Source: Basidiobolus meristosporus CBS 931.73
Lineage: Eukaryota > Basidiobolomycota > Basidiobolomycetes > Basidiobolales > Basidiobolaceae
Reading direction: 5' to 3'
DNA length: 64,000 bases
Assembly: GCA_002104905.1 (NCBI GenBank)
Contig: MCFE01000100.1
Span: forward strand, 108,447 to 172,446
How positions within the stretch are numbered: position 1 is the first letter of the stretch; each line of letters opens with the position of its first letter. Made by a program: the position numbers and the translations under genes. Of the stretch, positions 46,373 to 55,613 are shown one piece after another. The notes beneath the pieces are model-generated. The model was given only the letters and a program-made list of their open reading frames with translations, searched no databases and was not told the DNA's origin.

Positions 46373-49300
46373 ATGAAGCTTCATCCTCTAAGTTCACAGG
46401 GAAGGAGCTGTGGACTACGGATGCTCCACACAATTGCCACGTTGGTTATTGTGGGGAGTTTTGCTGATCTGGGTAGATACGTAGCTGCCGAATCCCCTGG
46501 ATATGGTCCTCCAAATAACGGTGGCTATGGATCCTCTAATAGCGATGGTTATGGTATGGGAGAGCTCAACTCCTACGGCGTATCCAAACCACAGGGCGCT
46601 TATGGTTCTAGTTCCTATGACAGCTCCAGCAATGGCTACGGCAGCGAGAGTACAATGAGGTACGGGGGCAACGTAGTGAAGAAATATGTACCCGGTAAGA
46701 CAGTAAAGAGAAAGGTGTATGGGGGAGGGACCACCGTCAAAAAGATCTACAAGCCCGGAAAGATCACCAAGAAGTATATCCCCGGCCAAAAGGTGAAGAG
46801 AAAGGGATACGGAAGTACTACTATCAAGAAAATCTACAGACCTGGAAAGACCATCAAGAAGAAGAAGTACATTCCCGGCCAGAAGGTGAAGAGAAAGGGA
46901 TACGGAAGTACTACTGTCAAGAAGATCTACAGACCTGGAAAGACCATCAAGAAGAAGAAGTACATTCCCGGCCAAAAGGTGAAGAGAAAGGGATACGGAA
47001 GTACTACTGTCAAGAAGATCTACAGACCTGGGAAGACCATCACCAAGAAGAAGTACATTCCCGGCCAGAAGGTGAAGAGAAAGGGATACGGAGGTACTAC
47101 CATCAAGAAGATCTACAGACCTGGAAAGACCATCAAGAAGAAGAAGTACATTCCTGGTCAAAAGGTGAAGAGAAAGGGATACGGAAGTACTACTGTCAAG
47201 AAGATCTATAGACCTGGGAAGACCATCAAGAAGAAGAAGTACATTCCCGGCCAGAAGGTGAAGACAAAGGGATACGGAGGTACTACCATCAAGAAGATCT
47301 ACAGACCTGGAAAGACCATCACCAAGAAGTACATTCCTGGTCAAAAGGTGAAGAGAAAGGGATACGGAAGTACTACTGTCAAGAAGATTTATAGACCTGG
47401 GAAGACCATCAAGAAGAAGAAGTACATTCCCGGCCAGAAGGTGAAGACAAAGGGATACGGAGGTACTACTGTCAAGAAGATCTACAGACCTGGAAAGACC
47501 ATCACCAAGAAGAAGTACATTCCCGGCCAGAAGGTGAAGAGAAAGGGATACGGAAGTACTACTGTCAAGAAGATTTATAGACCTGGGAAGACCATCAAGA
47601 AGAAGAAGTACATTCCCGGCCAGAAGGTGAAGACAAAGGGATACGGAAGTACTACTGTCAAGAAGAAGAAGTACATTCCCGGCCAGAAGGTGAAGAGAAA
47701 GGGATATGGAGGTACTACTATTAAGAAGAAAATCTACATCCCTGGAAAGGTGGTTAAGGTCAAGAAGCCTTATGGACCTACCTATGGCTACAAGAAGATC
47801 CGTATCCCAGGGCAAACCAAGTACAAGAAGGTCAAGATCCCCGGGAAAACCACCCTCAAGAAGGTTCCTTACGACGCGGTCTACAAGTACAAGAAAACCC
47901 AAATCCCTGGCGGAACCACCAAGAAGAAGGTTAAGGTTCCCGGCGGATACGGTAAGAAGAAGGTTCCGATCGACGCGGTATACGGCAAGAAGAAGGTGTA
48001 CAAAGGAAAATACGGGGATTCCGAAAGCCAGTGGGGCTACAAGAAGATCCGTGTGCCAGGTGGCTTTACTAAGAAGAAGGTCAAGGTTCCTGATCAGTAC
48101 AAGTACAAGAAGGCCAAGATCCCTGGCGAGACCCAGTACAAGAAAGTCAAGGTTCCTGGGAAAACGGTTACCGAAAAGGTGCCTACCCCTCCAGTATACG
48201 GAACCAAGAAGATCCGGATTCCAGGGAAGACCGTCACCAAGCCTGATCCTTACAAGACCAAGACCATTACAGTCAAGAAACAGATCCCCCCACAGTACGG
48301 CTACAAGACCGTCGAGATCCCGGGAGGGTATACCACCAAGAAGCGGGTCATTCCGGGCAAAACCATTAAGAAGAAGGTTCCATACGGCAAGCAGTATGGC
48401 TACAAGAAGGTCTACGTCGACGGAGAGCCAGTCAAAACGAAGGTTCAGATCCCTGGGCAAACATACATCAAGAAGGTGCGCATCCCTGCGGAATACGGCT
48501 ACAAAAAGATCGCCGTGCCAGGAAAAACCACCAACAAGAAGTACAAAGTGCCCGGAGGAAGCAAGAAAATCAAGTACAAGAAGCCGGCTACTTATAAATA
48601 CGTGCGACGCAAGATCTCAGGTGGCACCACCACCAAGACGGTGCAGATTCCTGGCCAGACTCTTACAAGAAAGATCCCGACCAGTCCTAGATACGTTTAC
48701 AAGAGGATACCTGTTGAAGGAGGGTTCACCAAAAAGAAGGTTGCAGTCTCAGGTAAGACCATCAAGACCAAGGTCCCAACAAAGGCCGAATACAAGTATG
48801 TCAAGTACCAGGTTCCTGGTGGGACTAAGGTGGTTAAGACCCGAGTCCCCGGAAAGCTTACTCGCCAGAAATACAAGATCCCAGCCAAGTACGGCTACAA
48901 GACAACCAAGGAGAATGGACCACCAAGCTACAAGAAGATCTACGTTCCAGGGAAAACGATGGTCCAGAAAGTGCTTGTGCCAAAAGATAAGGATACTAAG
49001 GTTTATCTGCCACCGGATCAGGAATTTGTGGAGGAGTACTACAATGAAAGTATCGGTACTTTCGTACATAGACTCAAGCATTGCTCGTGGAATATTGACC
49101 AGAAGCAGTATAACTGTGTAATTGAGAAGGACTCGGTTGATGAGTATTTGCAGCCTGACTCCACCAACAGCCGTATCCCCCTTGAGCAACGCTACATTGA
49201 GGAGTACTACGATGAGATTAGCCAGAGCATCAGACGTCGTTTCAGAGTGTGTACCTGGAGCTCCGAAGCCAGAGACACTGTCTGCCACACTGAACAGATG

Positions 49301-51304
49301 CCCGATAGCCCGGATACTCCTCGAGTGCGGGATCCAGGAGAATTTGTCACGAATGTGTATCTACCACCAGACCGTGTCTACACCGATGAGTACTACGACA
49401 AGACTACCAACACTGTACGCAGGAGACTCAGAGTGTGTACTTGGAGTGTCGTGGACAAACGGTACAACTGCTCCTTCAGAGACATCGGTAACGACTTCAG
49501 GGTGGGTTACGGAGAGGAGACGGTGATTACCGAGTTCGTGGACACATGGAAGGGTGAAATCAAGTATCAGATCAGAAGTTGCAAGCTATCCTCGGAAGGG
49601 GCTGAGCGTGAGTGCACCGTCGATAACGGAGTAAGCTCAGATGGCTATAAGCCTTTGGGAGCAACGTACAAGGAGGGATATGCCAACGATATCATCCGTG
49701 GAAACACTCGAATCCGGTCGGCTTACTGGCCCGAGAAATCCTCGGCCAACCAACGGGTATACATCTATGAATACATCGACAAGCCTAGCAGGAAGTACAA
49801 GAGACGTCTGATGATCTGTCGCCTTGACAAGCAGTGGGAGTGCGCCACCTCCAACGACCACGTTCTAAGCTCGCCATTGGATATCATCCATGTAAACCCT
49901 CGCGGCCAGCAGCCCAACCTCATCAAGCTGGAAAGTCCTAATGAGGTAGAGAATATCAACCTGTCTGCCGGGAAGAACCCTCCAACTGAGCGAATCTACG
50001 TCCAAGAGTACCTGGACCCGATCACCAGCGCCATCCAGAGGAGAATCAAGGTTTGCACACTCGGCAAAAAAGCATGGGAATGTACGCTCTCTGACACTGG
50101 ATCCACTTACGGCCAACTGAGCCAGAGAGTGCTTGGTGACGATGAGGTGGAGACGGTTGACCTGTACTTCGATTACACCGGAAGAATCACCCGAAACACA
50201 AAAACATGTAATACCAAGTACAAGGACCAGTGCCAGAATGATTCATCCAAGTTTGGCGGATTCAAGCCCATGCTTGGGGAAAATAATTCTTCCGAGTTGT
50301 CGTTGTACAGTGGACTCAAGTTGCAGAATGTTTACTGGCCAGATATCGACCCAAAGGGCCCCGTTTCTGATAGAGTGTATGTATACGAATTCGTGGATCA
50401 GACTTCGCGCAAAGTCGAGAGACGCATAGTTTTGTACAGGTTTGACGCGGATTCTCGCTCCTGGAAGTACACCACCGTTCCAGGTGAAAAACTATCGAGC
50501 CATGTTGATTTCGACTCCCTCACTGTTGATGGTGCTGATGGTGACATCGTTTTGAACAACGGAAATAGCAGGGAGGTACTGCACTTCTCCACCGGCAAGG
50601 GTGCCCCCCCTACCGAAAGAATCTTTATTCAAGAGTATTTCGATGCTACCTCTGGTTTCATTCGACGACGAACAAAATTCTGTATATTCAACAACAGTTC
50701 CCAGAAATGGGATTGGTCCGATAAGGATGAAGAGCTAGGTGGCCTGGATCCTTACGCTAGTACTGTGCAACTTCCATCCGACAGAACATATGTTGATGAG
50801 TATGTGGATTCCGATACTGGCAGGAAAACTGTCAAGACCACTACCTGCAGATATGACATTAGCAAGAGAGATTGGGACTGCACGCGAAACGTGAGCGCTG
50901 GTTTCGACGAGGGCTGGGAGGGCCAAGACTCTGATGTTCAAATCAGTAGAAGCGACTCGGAGAGTGATTCTTTGAATAGCCTGGAATGGTCCAGCGAGTT
51001 TAGCTCCTATGACGATGACTTGCATAGTTTTGAGAGCGACTTGAGCTTTGATGAAGATGAGGACGATGATATTCTACTGGACGACGACTTTAGTTCGTCC
51101 TCTACAGAATATTTGTACAAAGCTCCTTTGAGCATAACATCCCACAAGGTGGCCCATCCCAACAAATCCCATGCTTCTGTGAAGCTCGTCGACAAGAAAC
51201 CAGGTGGTAAGGACATGAAGCCCGTCTACAAGAAACCAAGTGGTAACGACATGAAGCCCGTCGACAAGAAACCAAGTGGTAACGACATGAGGCCCGGTTA
51301 CTAA
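46373..51304 (+). CDS. Secreted Lys/Tyr/Gly/Pro repeat protein, novel
   Basis: A single exon of 1,643 residues from the ATG at 46,373. The N-terminus has a hydrophobic segment (MLHTIATLVIVGSF) fitting a signal peptide after a short basic lead. Then come a Gly/Ser/Tyr/Asn region; about eleven 31-residue repeats with KYIPGQKVK and KGYGSTTVKK (residues about 135-460); an irregular region of [IV]PG[GKQ] turns between Lys/Tyr/Val strands (to about residue 875); about ten Cys- and aromatic-rich repeats (about 880-1,510); an acidic Ser/Asp/Glu segment; and four KKPSGNDMKPV-like repeats at the end. I know no family with this order. The composition recalls extracellular adhesive or elastic proteins, by analogy only. 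Codon and base use match the neighbouring genes, so it is not an obvious recent import. Confidence 0.9.
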   Translation: MKLHPLSSQGRSCGLRMLHTIATLVIVGSFADLGRYVAAESPGYGPPNNGGYGSSNSDGYGMGELNSYGVSKPQGAYGSSSYDSSSNGYGSESTMRYGGNVVKKYVPGKTVKRKVYGGGTTVKKIYKPGKITKKYIPGQKVKRKGYGSTTIKKIYRPGKTIKKKKYIPGQKVKRKGYGSTTVKKIYRPGKTIKKKKYIPGQKVKRKGYGSTTVKKIYRPGKTITKKKYIPGQKVKRKGYGGTTIKKIYRPGKTIKKKKYIPGQKVKRKGYGSTTVKKIYRPGKTIKKKKYIPGQKVKTKGYGGTTIKKIYRPGKTITKKYIPGQKVKRKGYGSTTVKKIYRPGKTIKKKKYIPGQKVKTKGYGGTTVKKIYRPGKTITKKKYIPGQKVKRKGYGSTTVKKIYRPGKTIKKKKYIPGQKVKTKGYGSTTVKKKKYIPGQKVKRKGYGGTTIKKKIYIPGKVVKVKKPYGPTYGYKKIRIPGQTKYKKVKIPGKTTLKKVPYDAVYKYKKTQIPGGTTKKKVKVPGGYGKKKVPIDAVYGKKKVYKGKYGDSESQWGYKKIRVPGGFTKKKVKVPDQYKYKKAKIPGETQYKKVKVPGKTVTEKVPTPPVYGTKKIRIPGKTVTKPDPYKTKTITVKKQIPPQYGYKTVEIPGGYTTKKRVIPGKTIKKKVPYGKQYGYKKVYVDGEPVKTKVQIPGQTYIKKVRIPAEYGYKKIAVPGKTTNKKYKVPGGSKKIKYKKPATYKYVRRKISGGTTTKTVQIPGQTLTRKIPTSPRYVYKRIPVEGGFTKKKVAVSGKTIKTKVPTKAEYKYVKYQVPGGTKVVKTRVPGKLTRQKYKIPAKYGYKTTKENGPPSYKKIYVPGKTMVQKVLVPKDKDTKVYLPPDQEFVEEYYNESIGTFVHRLKHCSWNIDQKQYNCVIEKDSVDEYLQPDSTNSRIPLEQRYIEEYYDEISQSIRRRFRVCTWSSEARDTVCHTEQMPDSPDTPRVRDPGEFVTNVYLPPDRVYTDEYYDKTTNTVRRRLRVCTWSVVDKRYNCSFRDIGNDFRVGYGEETVITEFVDTWKGEIKYQIRSCKLSSEGAERECTVDNGVSSDGYKPLGATYKEGYANDIIRGNTRIRSAYWPEKSSANQRVYIYEYIDKPSRKYKRRLMICRLDKQWECATSNDHVLSSPLDIIHVNPRGQQPNLIKLESPNEVENINLSAGKNPPTERIYVQEYLDPITSAIQRRIKVCTLGKKAWECTLSDTGSTYGQLSQRVLGDDEVETVDLYFDYTGRITRNTKTCNTKYKDQCQNDSSKFGGFKPMLGENNSSELSLYSGLKLQNVYWPDIDPKGPVSDRVYVYEFVDQTSRKVERRIVLYRFDADSRSWKYTTVPGEKLSSHVDFDSLTVDGADGDIVLNNGNSREVLHFSTGKGAPPTERIFIQEYFDATSGFIRRRTKFCIFNNSSQKWDWSDKDEELGGLDPYASTVQLPSDRTYVDEYVDSDTGRKTVKTTTCRYDISKRDWDCTRNVSAGFDEGWEGQDSDVQISRSDSESDSLNSLEWSSEFSSYDDDLHSFESDLSFDEDEDDDILLDDDFSSSSTEYLYKAPLSITSHKVAHPNKSHASVKLVDKKPGGKDMKPVYKKPSGNDMKPVDKKPSGNDMRPGY
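46770..47750 (+). repeat. 93-bp coding tandem repeat
   Basis: Eleven copies of a unit of about 93 bases (31 codons), for example the Tyr codons at 46,775, 46,868 and 46,961. Two types alternate: units with KRKGYGST and with KTKGYGGT; some lack a Lys or the IYRPGKT part, and the tenth is short. Units are close to identical at DNA level, which suggests recent duplication or gene conversion, and could vary in number between strains. Confidence 0.9.
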
Positions 51305-51594
51305 ATCCTGTTTCTTGCATATACATATACAGTAAAACACCATCCTTTGTTAGCCTCTTTTTTGAGAAATCACGTAATAAAATTGACGATGAAGTACACT
51401 TGCTGCAAACTTTTCCTTCAATCTGTGGCTCTTGATCAGAGTTGAACCTGTATCACATAACCTTCCGTAAACATCCCATTGTGCAATCGTAAAGTGCGGT
51501 TTTGGGTAAATGTCGTGCTCAAGCTTTCTTATGCAACACAAGATGCGACCACTCGTAGAAGGGTCCGAAGCCTACTAATCCATCAATCTTGCTG
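51305..51594. other. Gap before the CNT gene
   Basis: Under 300 bases, between two plus-strand genes. No motif recognised. Confidence 0.4.
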
Positions 51595-53346
51595 ATGCTT
51601 CAATCGTCTTTAACTTCCCTTCTTGCGTTATTGTCACACAGGATCAAGCAAATAAAATGGTGGCTGCCCATGGAATGCAACCACACCATCATGGCTGCCG
51701 ACAACACTACAGAACTTTCAAAGTCAGTGCCTCATCCCATATCCTCTCTGCCTGTCACCACCGGTGACAAGTATCCAGATAATGAAAAAATCCATCCCGA
51801 AAGAGGCTTCTACCACCGCTATCGTCTATGGTTTCATCTGCTTATGTTTGTGGCTATCACTAGCTTAATCATAGCTGCATGGGTGCTACATGGAAATGAA
51901 ACGTTGGTCCTTTCGTTGCTATGGGCTTTCATATCCTTGAAGCTTATGTTCTATCACGTGCCTACCAAAATTCTTTCAAAGCCATTGGGCTTGTTCTTCG
52001 GTGCCATCATAAAAGCAGTGTCAGCTATCCCCGCAAAAGCTCGGCCTATTTTGGGTGTTCTACTTTCCGTTGCGCTGATCATATCGGTTGCCCTGGCTCT
52101 TCCTACAATCGAGGGCCATAGTAGTCGTTTAGACCGGTTGCGATCACTATTGGGGCTTGTGGTATTCTTGGTAATACTGTATGCCACCTCTAATAATCGC
52201 AAGCTCATCCCTTGGAGAACAGTTGTAGTTGGCATCTTGTTGCAGTTCCTTCTTGGGCTGTTCATCCTTAAAACATCGGTTGGTTATGATATCTTCAGCT
52301 GGTTGTCAAACATGTGCTCTACTCTTCTTCAGTTCTCAGGAGCTGGTTTGGCCTTTGTGACTACCAATGAAATAGCCAGTATTCCCATCATTGTCTTCAC
52401 AGTATTACCAGCAGTGATTTTCTTCGCAGCTATCGTTCGCATAGTGTACTACTTGGGGGGTATGCAGTGGATTGTCCGAAAATTTGCCTGGCTAATGGTA
52501 AGACTAATGGGTACTAGTGGCGCGGAATCTGTTGTTGCTGCCGCTTCACCATTTGTCGGTATGGGAGAATCGTCTTTGCTCATTCTTCCGTTCTTGGAGA
52601 CGTTAACTCGTAGTGAGCTCCACTCAGCCATGACATCAGGGTTCGCTACTATTTCAGGCTCCGTGTTGGTAGCTTATATATCGATGAAGGTTGATGCCCA
52701 GACCCTAATCACTTCGTGTGTCATGTCTGTTCCTTGCGGCTTGGCCATTTCCAAGATGCGTTTCCCAGAAACCGGAGAGCCGGTTACCAAGGGTGCGGTG
52801 CGGATCCCTGATGGCGGGGGAGAGAAAGAAGCAAATTTCCTGCATGCTGCCTCCAATGGTGCTGCCCAGGGTATCCAATTGGCGCTGTTGATTCTTGCCA
52901 CTGTCCTGTCATTTATCTCTCTGTTGACTCTGGTCAATGCCTTCCTCACCTGGTTGGGAAATTTCCTGAACATCGATCATCTGACACTGGAGCTGGTTGT
53001 CGGTTATCTGTTCTATCCATTCATGTGGTTGGTAGGAATTCCTACAGTTAATATGCTGGCGATTGCCAGACTAATGGCCACAAAAATGTTTGTCAATGAA
53101 TTCGCTGCGTTCGCTCAGCTTTCGCAACTGGCTGCTTCAGGTGTGCTCACAGAAAGAGCCAACTCATTGGCCATCTACTGTTTGTGTGGATTTGCCAATT
53201 TTGGATCCATTGGGATTCAAATAGGTGCCCTAGGGGCCATGGCCCCAAGTCGCAAGAAAGATCTTGCTGAGCTTGCATTCTCAGCTATGTTGTGCGGCAC
53301 TATGTCAACATTAATGAGTGCTACTGTGGCTGGGATGTTGCTGTAG
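51595..53346 (+). CDS. Concentrative nucleoside transporter (CNT/SLC28)
   Basis: One exon; ATG at 51,595, 51,670 or 51,691 are possible starts, the last having the best context (A at -3, G at +4). From 51,691 it has 551 residues. About ten membrane helices can be seen. Family motifs: AAASPFVGMGESSLLILPFL, LTRSELHSAMTSGFATISGSVLVAYIS, ANSLAIYCLCGFANFGSIGIQIGALGAMAP and AMLCGTMSTLMSATVAGMLL. Such proteins import nucleosides with Na+ or H+. They are found in some fungi but missing in baker's yeast. The N-terminal 90 residues are variable. It sits just before the right-hand transposon block. Confidence 0.92.
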   Translation: MLQSSLTSLLALLSHRIKQIKWWLPMECNHTIMAADNTTELSKSVPHPISSLPVTTGDKYPDNEKIHPERGFYHRYRLWFHLLMFVAITSLIIAAWVLHGNETLVLSLLWAFISLKLMFYHVPTKILSKPLGLFFGAIIKAVSAIPAKARPILGVLLSVALIISVALALPTIEGHSSRLDRLRSLLGLVVFLVILYATSNNRKLIPWRTVVVGILLQFLLGLFILKTSVGYDIFSWLSNMCSTLLQFSGAGLAFVTTNEIASIPIIVFTVLPAVIFFAAIVRIVYYLGGMQWIVRKFAWLMVRLMGTSGAESVVAAASPFVGMGESSLLILPFLETLTRSELHSAMTSGFATISGSVLVAYISMKVDAQTLITSCVMSVPCGLAISKMRFPETGEPVTKGAVRIPDGGGEKEANFLHAASNGAAQGIQLALLILATVLSFISLLTLVNAFLTWLGNFLNIDHLTLELVVGYLFYPFMWLVGIPTVNMLAIARLMATKMFVNEFAAFAQLSQLAASGVLTERANSLAIYCLCGFANFGSIGIQIGALGAMAPSRKKDLAELAFSAMLCGTMSTLMSATVAGMLL

Positions 53347-53399
53347 CTAAGAAAGAATTGGCATGCTTTCAAATATATTAAATGGCCAATGTACATTTT

Positions 53400-53766
53400 C
53401 TAATCTAGCTTAATAAACATAAGAAAATAATTACTGATATCTCTGCGATATAGTCTCATTAGGTAGCCATAGTAAATCTTCTTCCAGTCCTTCTCATCGT
53501 TATCAATGTAATCTGGGAAATCTGGGTGGAGAGTATTGTAAATCTCATCTGGGAAATCTGGGTGGAGAGTATTGTAAATCTCATGAATCCAAGGGAGGCG
53601 CGTCATGTTAAAGATGCCTATTTGGATGCTGGAAATGATCGCATGAGATGAATGTCGACCCACTTGTCCACCCTGCATATCAGACCCTAAGCTCGTTGGC
53701 CAAATCATCAACCACCATCTTAGGGCCGTTGGTAGCAAAGTACAGGAATGACTCGGGCAGGCTCAT
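53400..53766 (-). pseudogene. Possible gene relic with 36-bp duplication
   Basis: A minus-strand frame (53,738-53,400) ends with a charged, aromatic stretch (YIDNDEKDWKKIYYGYLMRLYRR) and holds a 12-residue duplication (EIYNTLHPDFPD twice). Another frame starts at 53,766 with an ordinary-looking N-terminus (MSLPESFLYFATNGPK) and seems continuous with it after a frame break near 53,690. It may be a decayed F-box-like or other gene; there is no firm family match. Confidence 0.3.
53511..53582. repeat. 36-bp perfect tandem duplication
   Basis: Two identical 36-base copies beginning ATCTGGGAAATCTGGG at 53,511 and 53,547. The length is a multiple of three, so the frame of the relic is kept. Confidence 0.9.
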
Positions 53767-53884
53767 TTTCTGGCTGGAAAGTTTATCTACAATGCCTTGG
53801 ATGAGCTAAGTCTACTTTTGTACTTATCGTTGCCTAATCTTCTATTTGTACTTGCTCCTCACATGTTCATATAGTATTTATGTG

Positions 53885-54164
53885 TAAAACTACTCCCGTT
53901 CTCGCGATGGTCGCCAATATGAGGAGGAGGAGTATGATAATGAGTACGAAAGAGGTGTGTCTCGCAGAAATGTTCCTTAAAGCATCCTCGCTCTCGCTGT
54001 GGACGTCAGTACGACCAGGATGGCTATGATAACGAGTACCAAAGAGGAAGAGATGACCAGCGTTACTATCCCTATTCCCAATTTGGTCACTGGTGCGAGC
54101 AAGAAGATACTGAAAGAGGACTCGTAGGAAGGAACAGACAGCAGAACTACTCCCGCAAGAAATG
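53885..54164 (+). pseudogene. Remnant of an Arg/Tyr/Asp-rich repeat gene
   Basis: Two related segments on the plus strand. The first reads NYSRSRDGRQYEEEEYDNE then a stop; the second, in another frame, reads PRSRCGRQYDQDGYDNEYQ and continues to QQNYSRKK and a TGA at about 54,164. They look like neighbouring repeats of one protein now split by a frameshift and a stop. The source gene is not in the window. It lies directly against a LINE fragment, so transposon activity may have carried or broken it. Confidence 0.4.
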
Positions 54165-54204
54165 AGTACCAAAGCTCTTCCCGTTGTATGGTTAGCGTGA
54201 TTCT

Positions 54205-54378
54205 TGGTAGGAATCATTTGAAATAGATTGCTTATTTGTCCAAAGACATTAATAAGGGGAACATGACATGGATTGATACTCATTGTAAAGTGAGTGTGTC
54301 GCATATGGTACTACTGGCAACGAGCCGTCAGGTACTTCATGAAGGTCAACTTAGGCTCTCCTGACTGCAGAATATAGT
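54205..54378 (-). mobile_element. Old LINE 3' fragment
   Basis: Resembles the ORF2 C-terminal region of the LINEs at 56,133 and 60,736: HTHFTMSINPCHVPLINVF against HTPFMMNINPYHIPLINVV, followed toward higher coordinates by the GTACTTCA..GCTC..CTGACTGCAGAATATAG block. About a fifth of bases differ, so this is an older copy. It ends against a Copia LTR at 54,379. Confidence 0.7.
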
Positions 54379-54462
54379 TGTTGTAAGAGTTTTGGAGATG
54401 TTGGAAGTGATTAGGAAGGTCTCAAGAGCATGTGCATAGAATTTGAAACTGTTTGGACTGTT
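54379..54462 (-). repeat. Copia LTR start, truncated
   Basis: Begins TTGTTGTAAGAGTTTTGGAG, as the complete LTRs do, then jumps to a later part of the LTR (AAGAGCATGTGCATAG), so it has an internal deletion. Confidence 0.65.
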
Positions 54463-54772
54463 GTAAAAAATTTGTAATTCCATCTAAATATTCACCTAAC
54501 TTAGTCACTTGGATCATTACCTACAAATCTTGGAGAATACTGTCCAAATTCCTTGTTGGGACTTACTTGGAATATTTTCACCATAACATTAGGTACCCAG
54601 AACATGTAAATCTGCTAAGTTGTCCAAACAGCCCCAAACTTTGCAAACATGTACTTGGGACATTCCTAAGCCTATACTACATGATTGTCTTACCAAGACC
54701 AGGTAAAGTATAAATACTTCTTTTACATTTAATAAAGCATTAAGTGAAAACCACATAATCCACTTGTTCAAG
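54463..54772 (+). repeat. Copia LTR, inverted
   Basis: Reverse complement of the LTR family from AAAATTTGTAATTCCATC to GAAAACCACATAATCCACTTGTTC, lacking the last bases. It serves as the 5' LTR of the plus-strand Copia fragment that follows. Confidence 0.7.
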
Positions 54773-55613
54773 AAAGAGCAAAGGGCCTTAAACTGCATTT
54801 GCCTTAATGTTAAAGATAAATTGCTAATTCAATGCTCAAGAACAAAAACAACAAACAACACCTGGAAAGCATTGGAAGACACCTACCTGTCATGTTCTGC
54901 TGCTAAGAAAATGTATTTTGGACAAAAGTTCTCTACTACAAAGATGCTGTCAGGTGAAGAAATGAAAAATGGCAATTACATTATTACCCTGTTGGTTGAT
55001 GAGATAAGATCAGTGAGCATACCAACTATTGATGAAGATATAACAGTTACCATCCTGATTAGCCTAACAGACAGGTTTTAGAGCCTTGTGTCAACTCTTA
55101 GGGAGAGGCTGCATGCCAAGTAAGCCTCACAATCAGTGAAGGGAGTTACACAGTTACCTTCAAAGAAGTACACTATGTGCCAGAAATAGCTAAGCACTCA
55201 CTAACTGTAAGTAAGGCCACTGCAGAAGGACTCAGTTTCAGTTTTGTCAATTCGGGAGGCAGGATCACTGATCTAAACAATGCCCATATTGCTTTGGGCA
55301 TAGGAAATCAGAATCTATCTAAGCTGACTAATATTCCATCATATCTGGAGGCCGGTGTACTTAACCTAAACAAAGAAGCACCAATGCTTTGGCACAGAAG
55401 ATTTGGACATATCAATTTTGATTATTTGTGCTGAATAAGCAAAGATTGGCTAATTTCCAGAGTAAAAATTGATCCCCCAGCAGATTTGGAGCACTGTGAA
55501 GCCTGCATATATGGTAAGGAAGCCAGACAGCTGCTGAAGAGCTCTGGGTTGATCAAAACCAAGAGAGAACTTGATCTAAGTTGCTTGGATTTATGTGGAC
55601 CAATGCTACACCT
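54773..55613 (+). pseudogene. Copia gag-pol fragment, plus strand
   Basis: Plus-strand counterpart of the element at 7,612-12,293. It holds the gag middle (RALNCICLNVKDKLLIQC to ISLTDRF), an internal deletion near 55,085-55,140 that removes the gag end, zinc knuckle and protease site, then the protease end and GAG-pre-integrase domain (HRRFGHINFDYLC), and stops before the integrase core. The gag N-terminus and the LTR end are deleted as well. Confidence 0.8.

Noticed and set aside
46415-48460. A 681-codon open frame on the minus strand opposite the repeat protein
   Set aside because: It is the mirror of the Lys/Tyr/Gly repeats: codon bias of the repeat removes stops on the other strand. Its product is a monotone Leu/Asp/Ser repeat with no start context or domain.
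47706-49121. A 471-codon plus-strand frame within the repeat gene, shifted by one
   Set aside because: Arg/Ser/Pro-rich shadow of the same repeat; ends in the middle of the real gene and has no domain.
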